Of a DNA stretch of 10,630 nucleotides, positions 1-7,459 are shown in pieces; the stretch's first letter is position 1, and each line of letters starts with the position of its first letter. The notes below the pieces were generated by a model. That model was not told where the DNA came from. It was given only the letters and a program-made list of their open reading frames with translations, and made no database searches. The position numbers were made by a program, and so were the translations under genes. The stretch comes from JBKDZR01 sp047971485 (GTDB lineage Bacteria; Pseudomonadota; Alphaproteobacteria; Rhodobacterales; Rhodobacteraceae): NCBI GenBank assembly GCA_047971485.1, contig JBKDZR010000055.1:1-10630 (forward strand). Direction: 5' to 3'.

Positions 1-149
1 GCCGCCGCATGGGCCACGCAGGCGCCATCGTCGCAGGCGGAAAGGGCGGCGCCGAAGACAAGATCGAGGCAATGAAAGCCGCAGGAATAACCGTCGCCGA
101 AAGCCCAGCAGGCTTGGGAAAGGCCATGCTGGAAGCGATCGGAAAGTAA
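1..149 (+). CDS. sucD: Succinyl-CoA ligase (ADP-forming) alpha subunit, 3' end
   Basis: The alpha subunit of succinyl-CoA synthetase carries the phospho-histidine and binds CoA; with SucC it converts succinyl-CoA to succinate with nucleotide triphosphate formation in the TCA cycle. Only the C-terminal 48 residues are present; the first full codon is at position 3. The visible segment begins RRMGHAGAIVAGGKGGAEDK and ends ...LGKAMLEAIGK, which is the well-known SucD C-terminus (the GRRMGHAGAI stretch, then a short helix). The taa stop is at 147-149. The next gene starts only 6 bases later, so both are probably on one transcript. sucC should lie just upstream, outside the window. Recognition is by motif and context and is strong. 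Confidence 0.95.
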   Translation, partial: RRMGHAGAIVAGGKGGAEDKIEAMKAAGITVAESPAGLGKAMLEAIGK

Positions 150-155
150 CGCAAC

Positions 156-671
156 ATGGGCTTTGTCACCGCCGTCAGGACCTGCCTTGGCAAGTTCTTT
201 CATCTCCAGGGCCGGGCCACGCGCCCGGAAGACTGGTGGTTTTTCGTCTTTGTCGTTCTGGCGGCGGTGATGGCCCAGGCAGTGGACACGATGATCTTCG
301 GGGCGGGCAATATTGCCCAACCCGGCCATCATCCCGTGACGCTGCTGGCCAGTTTCGTACTGTTCTTTCCAACCCTCGCGGCTGGTTGGCGGCGGATGCA
401 CGATACCGGCCATTCGGGCTGGTACATTCTGGCGCCGCAGTTGATCGCCATGGCCGGGCTGGCCGCCTTCATGGTCGGCGTCATCGGTCTGGGGGTGGCT
501 GAGAATGTGACCGGTGGCAGCACTGCAATACGCAGCCTAGGCGCTTTTGTCGGCATAACCGGCCTTATTTTCATCTGGCTGGCGGTTATTAGCGCATTCC
601 TCACTAAATTGTGGTTTCTCACCCGCCCGGGAAACCCCGAAACGAACGCCTATGGGCCACCGCCCGCCTGA
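156..671 (+). CDS. DUF805 family inner-membrane protein
   Basis: This is a 171-residue integral membrane protein of the DUF805 (YhaH-like) family, whose function is not established. Family marks visible are an N-terminal F-x-x-x-GR-x-x-R segment (residues 15-23) leading into an aromatic helix, the loop RRMHDTGHSGWY (79-90), which is the family signature, and a C-terminal PGNPETNAYGPPP tail (158-170). Hydrophobic segments lie at about residues 27-48, 61-78, 90-114 and 127-155, so four membrane helices are likely. The start at 156 is 6 bases after the sucD stop, with GGAAAG near the end of sucD as ribosome site. sucA follows after 54 bases. The tight packing implies co-transcription with TCA-cycle genes, but nothing in the sequence ties it to the enzyme complex. 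Confidence 0.88.
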   Translation: MGFVTAVRTCLGKFFHLQGRATRPEDWWFFVFVVLAAVMAQAVDTMIFGAGNIAQPGHHPVTLLASFVLFFPTLAAGWRRMHDTGHSGWYILAPQLIAMAGLAAFMVGVIGLGVAENVTGGSTAIRSLGAFVGITGLIFIWLAVISAFLTKLWFLTRPGNPETNAYGPPPA

Positions 672-713
672 TCCCTTTCGCCGCGACCGATGCGGCCCCG
701 CACGACCTGTCCC

Positions 714-718
714 GGAGG
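714..718 (+). promoter_or_regulatory. Shine-Dalgarno site of sucA
   Basis: A perfect GGAGG lies 7 bases upstream of the ATG at 726. It fixes the sucA start at 726 and not at an in-frame ATG at 690, which has no such site and would add 12 residues unlike the family N-terminus. Confidence 0.85.
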
Positions 719-725
719 ACCATCC

Positions 726-3698
726 ATGACCGAGCATTCCCAGAACGATCTGTTCCACGCCTCCAGCTTTCTGCAGGGGCAGAACGCGGATTACATCGAA
801 CATCTCTACGCCCGATACGCGAACGATCCGGCCAGCGTCGATGAGGCCTGGTCCGAATTCTTCCGCGCCCTGGGCGATGCCGAAACCGATATCAAGGCCG
901 AGGTGTCGGCCCCCAGCTGGACCCGTGGCAACTGGGCCGGCGAAAACACCGATGAAATCCTGGCCGCGCTGACCGGAGAATGGCCCGCGCAACCGCAAAA
1001 GACCGAGGCTGCCGCAGCCGGCGACAAGATCCGCGCCAAGGCCGAAACCATGGGCGTTGCCGTAACCGACGATCAGGTCAAGCGCGCCGTGCTGGATTCG
1101 ATCCGTGCCCTGATGATCATACGGGCCTATCGGATCCGTGGTCATCTGGTTGCCGATCTCGACCCGCTTAAAATGCGCGAACAGACCCCGCACCCGGAAC
1201 TTGACCCGAAATCCTACGGGTTCTCGGACGCGGATATGGACCGGCCGATCTTCATCGACAATGTCCTGGGGTTGCAAACCGCGACGATGCGCCAGATCCT
1301 GGACATCGTGACCCGCACCTATTGCGGCACCTTCGCCTTGCAATACATGCATATTTCCGATCCGGAACAGGCCAGCTGGCTGAAGGAACGGATCGAAGGG
1401 TTTGACAAGGAAATCCGCTTTACCCGCGAAGGACGCCGGGCGATCCTGAACAAGCTGGTCGAAGCCGAGGGTTTCGAAAAGTTCTTGCATATCAAGTATA
1501 TGGGGACCAAGCGCTTTGGCCTTGACGGTGGCGAAGCGCTGATCCCGGCGATGGAACAGGTGATCAAGCGCGGCGGCGCCCTGGGTGTCCGGGACGTGGT
1601 GATCGGCATGCCCCACCGGGGCCGGCTGTCGGTTCTGGCCAATGTCATGGGCAAACCCTACCGCGCCATTTTCAACGAATTTCAGGGGGGCAGCTTCAAA
1701 CCCGAGGATGTCGATGGCTCGGGCGATGTGAAATACCATCTGGGCGCCTCATCCGACCGGGCCTTTGACGGCAATGAGGTTCACCTGTCGCTGACCGCCA
1801 ACCCCAGCCACCTGGAGGCGGTGAACCCGGTCGTTCTGGGCAAGGCCAGGGCAAAGCAGGCACAGATGGGCGACAAAACCCGCAGCACGGTGCTGCCGGT
1901 GCTGCTGCACGGCGATGCGGCCTTTGCCGGCCAGGGCGTCGTGGCCGAATGTTTCGCCCTGTCCGGACTGGTGGGCTACAAGACCGGCGGCACCCTGCAC
2001 ATCGTGGTGAACAACCAGATCGGCTTTACCACCTCGCCGCATTTCTCGCGCTCTTCGCCGTATCCGACAGATAACGCGCTGGTGGTCGAGGCGCCGATCT
2101 TCCACGTCAACGGCGACGATCCCGAGGCCGTGGTCCACGCCGCCAAGGTGGCAACCGAATTCCGTCAGAAATTCTGCAAGGACGTGGTCATCGACATGTT
2201 CTGCTACCGGCGCTTCGGGCACAATGAGGGCGATGAACCGATGTTCACCCAGCCCGAGATGTACACCAAGATCAAGAAGCACAAGACGACGCTTCAGCTG
2301 TACACTGACCGGTTGGTCGCCGACGGGCTGATCCCCGAGGGCGAGATCGAGGACATGAAAGCCGCGTTCCAGTCCCATCTGAACGAGGAATTCGAAACCG
2401 GCAAGGATTACAAGCCCAACAAGGCCGACTGGCTGGACGGGCGCTGGCGGCACCTGGATTCGCGCGGTGCGGAATACGACCGCGGCACCACCGCAATCAG
2501 CGCGGAAACCATGGGCGATGTCGGCGCGGCGCTGACCCGCGTGCCCGATGGTTTCAACCTGCACCGCACCCTGGGGCGGCTGCTGGACGCCAAGAAAGAG
2601 ATGTTCTCTTCCGGCAAGGGCTTTGACTGGGCAACCGCCGAGGCGCTGGCCTTCGGCAGTCTGGAACTGGAAGGCTATGCCGTGCGTCTGTCGGGCCAGG
2701 ATTGCGCCCGCGGCACCTTCAGCCAGCGGCATTCAGCCTTTATCGACCAGAAGACCGACGAACGCTATTATCCACTGGACAATATCCGCGAAGGTCAGGC
2801 CCGCTATGAGGTGATTGATAGCGCCCTGTCGGAATACGCGGTGCTGGGCTTTGAATACGGCTATTCCCTGGCCGAACCCAACGCCCTGGTCATGTGGGAG
2901 GCCCAGTTCGTCTATTTCGCCAACGGCGCGCAGATCATGTTCGATCAGTTCATCAGTTCCGGCGAACGCAAATGGCTGCGGATGTCTGGTCTGGTGATGC
3001 TGCTGCCGCACGGCTTCGAAGGCCAAGGGCCGGAACATTCCTCGGCCCGGCTGGAACGGTTCCTGCAACTGTCGGCCGAAGACAACTGGATCGTCGCCAA
3101 CTGCTCAACCCCGGCGAATTATTTCCACATCCTGCGCCGTCAGCTGCACCGCAGCTTCCGCAAACCGCTGGTGCTGATGACGCCGAAATCGCTGCTGCGC
3201 CACAAGCTGTGCGTGTCCACCGCAGATGAATTCACCGATGGCTCGTCCTTCCACCGCGTGCTCTGGGACGATGCGGAAATCGGCCGCTCGGAGATCAAGC
3301 TGGCCAGCGACGACAAGATCCGCCGGGTCGTGATGTGTTCGGGCAAGGTCTATTATGACCTGCTGGAGGAACGCGACGCGCGCGGCCTGAACGATGTCTA
3401 TCTGCTACGGATCGAACAGTTCTACCCCTTCCCGGCGCTTAGCCTGGTGAAGGAACTGGAACGGTTCCCCAACGCCGACATGGTCTGGTGCCAGGAAGAG
3501 CCGAAGAATCAGGGCGCCTGGACCTTCATTGAACCCAACATCGAATGGGTGCTGGGCCGCATCGGAGCCAAGCACCAGCGGCCGGTCTATGCCGGACGGG
3601 CAGCTTCGGCATCGCCCGCGACGGGACTGGCCAGCCAGCACAAGGCACAACAGGCAGCGTTGGTGAACGACGCGCTGACAATCGAAAACCCGCAGTGA
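726..3698 (+). CDS. sucA: 2-oxoglutarate dehydrogenase E1 component
   Basis: E1 is the thiamine-diphosphate-dependent subunit that decarboxylates 2-oxoglutarate and passes the succinyl group to the lipoyl arm of SucB; it is a cytosolic TCA-cycle enzyme. The product is 990 residues, slightly longer than the E. coli enzyme of about 930. The N-terminal segment (about residues 14-50, SFLQGQNADYIEHLY onward) is the standard E1 N-terminal domain thought to contact E2. Further marks are KRFGLDGGEALIP (262-274), GMPHRGRLSVL (294-304), the HLGASSDR region (338-345) and SLTANPSHLEAVNP (355-368). The thiamine-diphosphate/magnesium motif runs from GDAAFAGQG (396-404) to NNQIGFTT (429-436). The C-terminal transketolase-like domain includes EGQGPEHSSARLERFLQL. 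The start at 726 is chosen by the GGAGG at 714-718. sucB follows 16 bases after the tga stop. No frameshift or missing core motif was seen. Confidence 0.98.
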   Translation: MTEHSQNDLFHASSFLQGQNADYIEHLYARYANDPASVDEAWSEFFRALGDAETDIKAEVSAPSWTRGNWAGENTDEILAALTGEWPAQPQKTEAAAAGDKIRAKAETMGVAVTDDQVKRAVLDSIRALMIIRAYRIRGHLVADLDPLKMREQTPHPELDPKSYGFSDADMDRPIFIDNVLGLQTATMRQILDIVTRTYCGTFALQYMHISDPEQASWLKERIEGFDKEIRFTREGRRAILNKLVEAEGFEKFLHIKYMGTKRFGLDGGEALIPAMEQVIKRGGALGVRDVVIGMPHRGRLSVLANVMGKPYRAIFNEFQGGSFKPEDVDGSGDVKYHLGASSDRAFDGNEVHLSLTANPSHLEAVNPVVLGKARAKQAQMGDKTRSTVLPVLLHGDAAFAGQGVVAECFALSGLVGYKTGGTLHIVVNNQIGFTTSPHFSRSSPYPTDNALVVEAPIFHVNGDDPEAVVHAAKVATEFRQKFCKDVVIDMFCYRRFGHNEGDEPMFTQPEMYTKIKKHKTTLQLYTDRLVADGLIPEGEIEDMKAAFQSHLNEEFETGKDYKPNKADWLDGRWRHLDSRGAEYDRGTTAISAETMGDVGAALTRVPDGFNLHRTLGRLLDAKKEMFSSGKGFDWATAEALAFGSLELEGYAVRLSGQDCARGTFSQRHSAFIDQKTDERYYPLDNIREGQARYEVIDSALSEYAVLGFEYGYSLAEPNALVMWEAQFVYFANGAQIMFDQFISSGERKWLRMSGLVMLLPHGFEGQGPEHSSARLERFLQLSAEDNWIVANCSTPANYFHILRRQLHRSFRKPLVLMTPKSLLRHKLCVSTADEFTDGSSFHRVLWDDAEIGRSEIKLASDDKIRRVVMCSGKVYYDLLEERDARGLNDVYLLRIEQFYPFPALSLVKELERFPNADMVWCQEEPKNQGAWTFIEPNIEWVLGRIGAKHQRPVYAGRAASASPATGLASQHKAQQAALVNDALTIENPQ

Positions 3699-3714
3699 GC
3701 TAGGGGAAATATCC

Positions 3715-5220
3715 ATGTCCATCGAAGTCCGTGTCCCGACCCTTGGCGAAAGCGTCACCGAAGCGACCGTCGCCACTTGGTTCAAGAAACCCGGCGACAG
3801 TGTCGCGGTCGATGAAATGCTGTGCGAACTGGAAACCGACAAGGTGACGGTCGAGGTCCCCGCACCCGCCGCCGGCACCCTGGCCGAAATCGTCGCCGCC
3901 GAAGGCGAAACCGTCGGGGTCGACGCCCTTCTGGCCTCCATCGAAGAGGCCGGGGCCGAAACGGCCACCAAACCGGCGGCGAAACCGGCCGAAACCGCCA
4001 AACCCGATACGGCCGGGGCCAGCGTCGATGTGATGGTCCCCACCCTCGGCGAAAGCGTTACCGAAGCGACCGTCTCGACCTGGTTCAAGAAGCCCGGCGA
4101 TACCGTTGCCCAGGACGAAATGCTGTGCGAGCTGGAAACCGACAAGGTTTCGGTCGAGGTCCCCGCACCAGCCGCCGGCACATTGCAGGAGGTTCTGGCA
4201 GATGAGGGCACGACCGTCGCCGCCAATGCCAAACTGGCCGTGATTTCCACCTCTGGCGATGCCGCCGCATCGGCCCCTGCCACCACCCAGCCCACCGCGA
4301 CCCCATCAACCGGCGCCAAAGCCGACAGCGGCAAGGACGTGGAAAACGCCCCCTCAGCCAACAAGCTGATGGCTGAACGCAACCTCCCTGCCGACAAGGT
4401 GACCGGCACCGGCCGTGACGGGCGGGTGATGAAAGAGGACGTGCTGAAGGCCCTGACCCAACCGCAGGACAAGCCGGCCGCCGCCTCGGCCCCGCGCGCG
4501 CCTGTCCCCGCCGAAGATGCCGGCCGTGAGGAACGGGTCAAGATGACCCGCCTGCGCCAGACCATCGCCCGGCGCCTGAAGGACGCGCAGAATACCGCCG
4601 CCATGCTGACCACCTTCAACGAGGTGGACATGTCCGGCGTCATGGCGCTGCGTTCCGAATACAAGGATATTTTCGAGAAGAAGCACGGGGCGCGGCTGGG
4701 CTTCATGTCCTTCTTTACCAAGGCCTGCTGTCATGCGCTGAAAGTTGTGCCCGAAGTGAACGCCGAAATCGACGGCACCGATATCGTCTACAAGAACTTT
4801 GTCCATATGGGCATCGCTGCCGGTACGCCTACGGGCCTCGTCGTGCCGGTGATCCGCGATGTCGACACCCTGTCCTTCGCCGAGATCGAGAAAGCCATCT
4901 CGGAAAAGGGCAAGCGCGCCCGGGATGGCAAGCTGTCCATGGCTGAAATGCAGGGCGGCACCTTCACCATTTCCAACGGCGGGGTGTACGGCAGCCTGAT
5001 GTCTGCGCCGATCCTGAACCCGCCACAATCGGGCATTCTGGGCATGCACAAGATCCAGGACCGCCCCGTGGTGGTGAACGGCGAGATTGTTATCCGCCCG
5101 ATGATGTATCTGGCGCTCAGCTACGATCATCGCATCGTCGACGGCAAGGGCGCGGTCACCTTCCTGGTGGCGGTCAAGGAGGCGCTGGAAGATCCCCGGC
5201 GCCTGCTGCTGGACCTGTAA
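3715..5220 (+). CDS. sucB: Dihydrolipoyllysine-residue succinyltransferase (E2), two lipoyl domains
   Basis: E2 accepts the succinyl group on lipoyl lysines, transfers it to CoA to make succinyl-CoA, and forms the core of the 2-oxoglutarate dehydrogenase complex. The 501 residues comprise lipoyl domain 1 (about 2-77), a short Ala/Pro/Thr linker, lipoyl domain 2 (about 103-178), a second Ala/Pro/Thr-rich linker, the peripheral subunit-binding domain (about 211-247, APSANKLMAERNL then GTGRDGRVMKEDVLKAL), and the catalytic acyltransferase domain (about 270-501). Lipoylation lysines are K43 and K144, both in ELETDKV. The catalytic motif is SYDHRIVDG, with H472 and D476. Most described SucB proteins, including the E. 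coli one, have a single lipoyl domain and about 400 residues, so the extra domain explains the length. The ribosome site is AGGGGAA upstream of ATG 3715. Confidence 0.97.
   Translation: MSIEVRVPTLGESVTEATVATWFKKPGDSVAVDEMLCELETDKVTVEVPAPAAGTLAEIVAAEGETVGVDALLASIEEAGAETATKPAAKPAETAKPDTAGASVDVMVPTLGESVTEATVSTWFKKPGDTVAQDEMLCELETDKVSVEVPAPAAGTLQEVLADEGTTVAANAKLAVISTSGDAAASAPATTQPTATPSTGAKADSGKDVENAPSANKLMAERNLPADKVTGTGRDGRVMKEDVLKALTQPQDKPAAASAPRAPVPAEDAGREERVKMTRLRQTIARRLKDAQNTAAMLTTFNEVDMSGVMALRSEYKDIFEKKHGARLGFMSFFTKACCHALKVVPEVNAEIDGTDIVYKNFVHMGIAAGTPTGLVVPVIRDVDTLSFAEIEKAISEKGKRARDGKLSMAEMQGGTFTISNGGVYGSLMSAPILNPPQSGILGMHKIQDRPVVVNGEIVIRPMMYLALSYDHRIVDGKGAVTFLVAVKEALEDPRRLLLDL
3733..3882 (+). 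repeat. Intragenic direct repeat, copy 1 (lipoyl domain 1 of sucB)
   Basis: Residues 7-56 of SucB, which include lipoyl lysine K43, match residues 108-157 at 46 of 50 positions by direct comparison. The two copies are offset by exactly 303 bases. The nucleotide sequences also agree closely. Confidence 0.9.
4036..4185 (+). repeat. Intragenic direct repeat, copy 2 (lipoyl domain 2 of sucB)
   Basis: This is the second copy of the 150-base lipoyl-domain repeat, including lipoyl lysine K144. It differs from copy 1 by four residues only (A to S, S to T, V to Q, T to S). Confidence 0.9.
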
Positions 5221-5226
5221 TCCCCG

Positions 5227-5259
5227 GCTGCGCGCCCTGCCCCAAGGCTGGCGCGCAGC
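5227..5259 (+). other. GC-rich hairpin between sucB and the lipoprotein gene
   Basis: A perfect 10-bp inverted repeat (GCTGCGCGCC at 5227-5236, GGCGCGCAGC at 5250-5259) encloses a 13-base loop. No T-run follows, so it is not a standard intrinsic terminator. It begins 6 bases after the sucB stop and may protect the 3' end of the upstream message or lower read-through to downstream genes. The role is inference. Confidence 0.55.
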
Positions 5260-5284
5260 GGACCGCCCGACCGGAGCCATCATC

Positions 5285-5695
5285 ATGTCTCGCCCAGTTC
5301 CCATCCATGCCCGGTTCTCCGGCACCGCCCTGCGGCGGATGGCGATCCTTCTGGGCACGCTGGTCCTGTCCGCCTGCTCGACCCCCCTACCAACATGGCC
5401 CGGGCTGGGCACCGATCACGACGGACGCCCGGACAGCCGGCCCCCGCCCATTGCCTCGGTCCGGCATCTGGCCAGCACCGAACCCTATCAGGGCGGTCGG
5501 CTTTACCTGTTCGTTTTCACCCCCGAGGCCCCGCGCCCTCTGGACATCCGGATCCGGGCGGCACGAACCGCCATCGCCAATGATCCAAAATGCACCTGGA
5601 TCGACGCGCCCACCACGCTGATCGAAACGGAAACGGCGAAACAGGGGGCCGCCTATGCCGAAACCCTGCTGGTTGCCCCCCTGCGCTGTACCTGA
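5285..5695 (+). CDS. Predicted small lipoprotein of unknown function
   Basis: This 136-residue protein has no family I recognise. A basic N-terminal region with RR at 17-18 leads to a hydrophobic segment (about 19-29) and a lipobox LSAC with the lipidation cysteine at C31, so it is probably a periplasm-facing lipoprotein. The mature part begins with a Pro/Gly/Asp-rich linker (32-58), followed by a folded-looking domain with GGRLYLFVFTP (70-80), a basic stretch LDIRIRAARTAIAND, and two cysteines (C103 and C135) that could form a disulfide. The ATG at 5285 is favoured by GGAG at 5274-5277; the in-frame ATG at 5339 (M19) would give a more typical short signal peptide but lacks a clear ribosome site. 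It lies between sucB and lpd on the same strand, probably in the same operon. Confidence 0.75.
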   Translation: MSRPVPIHARFSGTALRRMAILLGTLVLSACSTPLPTWPGLGTDHDGRPDSRPPPIASVRHLASTEPYQGGRLYLFVFTPEAPRPLDIRIRAARTAIANDPKCTWIDAPTTLIETETAKQGAAYAETLLVAPLRCT

Positions 5696-5707
5696 AGGAT
5701 CCGTACG

Positions 5708-5788
5708 ATGCGTCGCCGCAACGAGACCGCCCCCTACGCCCCTTTTCAAAAGATTCCGCCCCAAGGAGAGACCAATGGCAGACTATGA
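5708..5788 (+). CDS. Possible 26-codon micro-ORF overlapping the lpd start
   Basis: A short open frame encodes 26 residues (MRRRNETAPYAPFQKIPPQG and six more). It has AAGGA at 5695-5699, 8 bases before its ATG, and its stop lies 14 bases into lpd in another frame. This arrangement could couple its translation to that of lpd. It could equally be chance in GC-rich DNA: the peptide matches nothing I know, and lpd has its own strong ribosome site. It is listed because it is too short for ordinary gene calling. Confidence 0.25.
   Translation: MRRRNETAPYAPFQKIPPQGETNGRL
5763..5768 (+). promoter_or_regulatory. Shine-Dalgarno site of lpd
   Basis: AAGGAG lies 6 bases before the ATG at 5775. It fixes the start of lpd there and not at an upstream in-frame ATG at 5655, which lies inside the preceding lipoprotein gene and would add 40 residues that do not resemble the enzyme. 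Confidence 0.9.
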
Positions 5789-7169
5789 TGTGATCGTGAT
5801 CGGCAGCGGCCCCGGCGGCTATGTCTGTGCCATCCGCTGCGCGCAGCTGGGCCTGAAAACCGCCTGCGTCGAAGGCCGCGATACGCTGGGCGGCACTTGC
5901 CTGAACGTTGGCTGCATTCCGTCCAAAGCCCTGCTGCACGCCAGCGAAATGCTGCACGAAGCCCATGAAAACTTTGAAAAAATGGGGCTTATGGGGGCGA
6001 CACCCACAGTCGATTGGGCAAAGATGCTGGCCTATAAAGACGATGTGATCGGCCAGAACACCAAGGGCGTCGAGTTCCTGTTCAAGAAGAACAAGATCGA
6101 CTGGCTGAAGGGCTGGGGCACGATCCCGGCCGCCGGGCAGGTCAAGGTCGGCGATGAGGTTCATAACGCCAAGTCGATCATCATTGCCACTGGCTCCGAA
6201 GCCTCGCCCGTCCCTGGCGCCCAGATCGAGGTGGATGAGAAAACCGTCGTCACCTCGACCGGTGCGCTGACCTTGGACAAGGTCCCCGGCAAGCTGGTGG
6301 TGATCGGCGCCGGCGTGATCGGGCTGGAACTGGGGTCTGTTTATGCGCGGCTTGGATCCGAGGTCACGGTGGTCGAATTCCTTGATCACGTCACCCCGGG
6401 CATGGATGCCGAGGTATCACGAAATTTCCAGAAACTTCTGACGAAACAAGGGCTTAAATTCGTCATGGGCGCAGCGGTGCAAAGCGTCGAAAAGGCCGAT
6501 GGCACGGTCAAAGTGGGCTACACCCTGCGCAAGGATGACAGCACCCACAACCTTGAGACCGAGGCCGTTCTCTGTGCCACCGGCCGGCGCCCCTATACCA
6601 AGGGGTTGGGCCTGGAGGATCTGGGTATTGAGACGACGAAGGGTGGGCAGATCAAGACCGATGATCATTATGCCACAAATATCAAAGGCATATACGCCAT
6701 TGGCGACGCAATCAGCGGCCCGATGCTGGCCCATAAGGCCGAAGACGAAGGCATCGCCCTGGCCGAGATCCTGGGTGGGCAAGCGGGCCATGTTAACTAT
6801 GACGTGATCCCCGCCGTCATCTACACCCACCCCGAGGTGGCCAGCGTCGGCAAGACGGAAGAGGCGCTGAAAGACGCGGGTCAGGAGTATAAGATTGGCA
6901 AGTTTTCCTTCATGGGCAACGGCCGGGCCAAGGCCAATTTCGCCGCCGACGGCTTCGTCAAAATTCTGGCCGACAAGGCGACCGACCGGATCCTGGGGGC
7001 GCATATCATTGGCCCGGCAGCCGGGGAATTGATCCACGAGATCGCAGTGGCCATGGAATTCGGTGCCGCCGCCGAGGATTTGGCCCTCACCTGCCACGCC
7101 CACCCGACCTATTCCGAAGCCGTACGCGAAGCGGCGCTGGCCTGCGGCGACGGGGCAATCCACGCCTGA
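5775..7169 (+). CDS. lpd: Dihydrolipoyl dehydrogenase (E3)
   Basis: E3 is the FAD enzyme that reoxidises dihydrolipoyl groups on SucB with NAD+ to close the 2-oxoglutarate dehydrogenase cycle. The 464-residue length is normal for the family. The N-terminal FAD-binding motif VIGSGPGGY starts at residue 8. The redox-active disulfide is C42 and C47 in GGTCLNVGCIPSK. The NAD-binding motif VIGAGVIGLELG is at about 176-187, and a second FAD-contact motif IYAIGDAISGPMLAHKAEDEG lies near residue 310. The C-terminal interface carries the catalytic pair H443 and E448 in HPTYSEAVREA. All key residues are present. Its place at the end of the sucA-sucB cluster suggests it serves this complex, though an E3 can be shared with pyruvate dehydrogenase. 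Confidence 0.97.
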   Translation: MADYDVIVIGSGPGGYVCAIRCAQLGLKTACVEGRDTLGGTCLNVGCIPSKALLHASEMLHEAHENFEKMGLMGATPTVDWAKMLAYKDDVIGQNTKGVEFLFKKNKIDWLKGWGTIPAAGQVKVGDEVHNAKSIIIATGSEASPVPGAQIEVDEKTVVTSTGALTLDKVPGKLVVIGAGVIGLELGSVYARLGSEVTVVEFLDHVTPGMDAEVSRNFQKLLTKQGLKFVMGAAVQSVEKADGTVKVGYTLRKDDSTHNLETEAVLCATGRRPYTKGLGLEDLGIETTKGGQIKTDDHYATNIKGIYAIGDAISGPMLAHKAEDEGIALAEILGGQAGHVNYDVIPAVIYTHPEVASVGKTEEALKDAGQEYKIGKFSFMGNGRAKANFAADGFVKILADKATDRILGAHIIGPAAGELIHEIAVAMEFGAAAEDLALTCHAHPTYSEAVREAALACGDGAIHA

Positions 7170-7176
7170 TATCAAT

Positions 7177-7210
7177 GGCCTCGGAAAATGACTGCTCTGA
7201 GGCCTTGTTG
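7177..7210 (+). terminator. Probable terminator after lpd
   Basis: A 9-bp stem (GGCCTCGGA at 7177-7185, TCTGAGGCC at 7196-7204, one G-U pair) with a 10-base loop is followed by TTGTTG. It starts 8 bases after the lpd stop. The T-tract is imperfect, so termination may be partial. Confidence 0.6.
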
Positions 7211-7249
7211 AACGTTGCTCCCTCTCGGCGCGGGACAAGCCCGAAGGGC

Positions 7250-7270
7250 GCCGCGCCAGCGCCGGACCGG
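7250..7270 (+). repeat. Left arm of a 21-bp perfect inverted repeat
   Basis: The 21 bases at 7250-7270 are the exact reverse complement of 7373-7393, about 100 bases away. The inner half (GCGCCGGACCGG, 7259-7270) also pairs with CCGGTCTGGCGC at 7275-7286 with one G-U, giving a competing local hairpin with a 4-base loop. Confidence 0.85.
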
Positions 7271-7372
7271 CCCACCGGTCTGGCGCTTTGGCTGATGTAA
7301 GCGCGAAGCTGGAATATCGCGCTACCACGGCAGTCATAAATCGCGTAACGGGCAGGTTGGGTGCGCCAGCCC

Positions 7373-7393
7373 CCGGTCCGGCGCTGGCGCGGC
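7373..7393 (+). repeat. Right arm of the 21-bp perfect inverted repeat
   Basis: Exact reverse complement of 7250-7270, with core CCGGTCCGGCGCTGGCGC. A transcript crossing both arms could form either the long-range stem or the local hairpin at 7259-7286. Confidence 0.85.
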
Positions 7394-7459
7394 TTGCTCG
7401 GCTGGTGGTAACGACAGCTTCGTCCGCAAAGCCGCCTGTCGCGAGCGGTCAATCCTTAG

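Noticed and set aside
537..2732. Two very long antisense open frames opposite sucA (400 and 327 codons)
   Set aside because: They lie exactly opposite a strongly supported sucA, have no family motifs, and are the usual by-product of high-GC codon bias.
3405..5412. Long antisense open frames opposite sucB
   Set aside because: Low-complexity Ser/Ala/Val or mixed composition that mirrors sucB codons; no ribosome site or recognisable domain.
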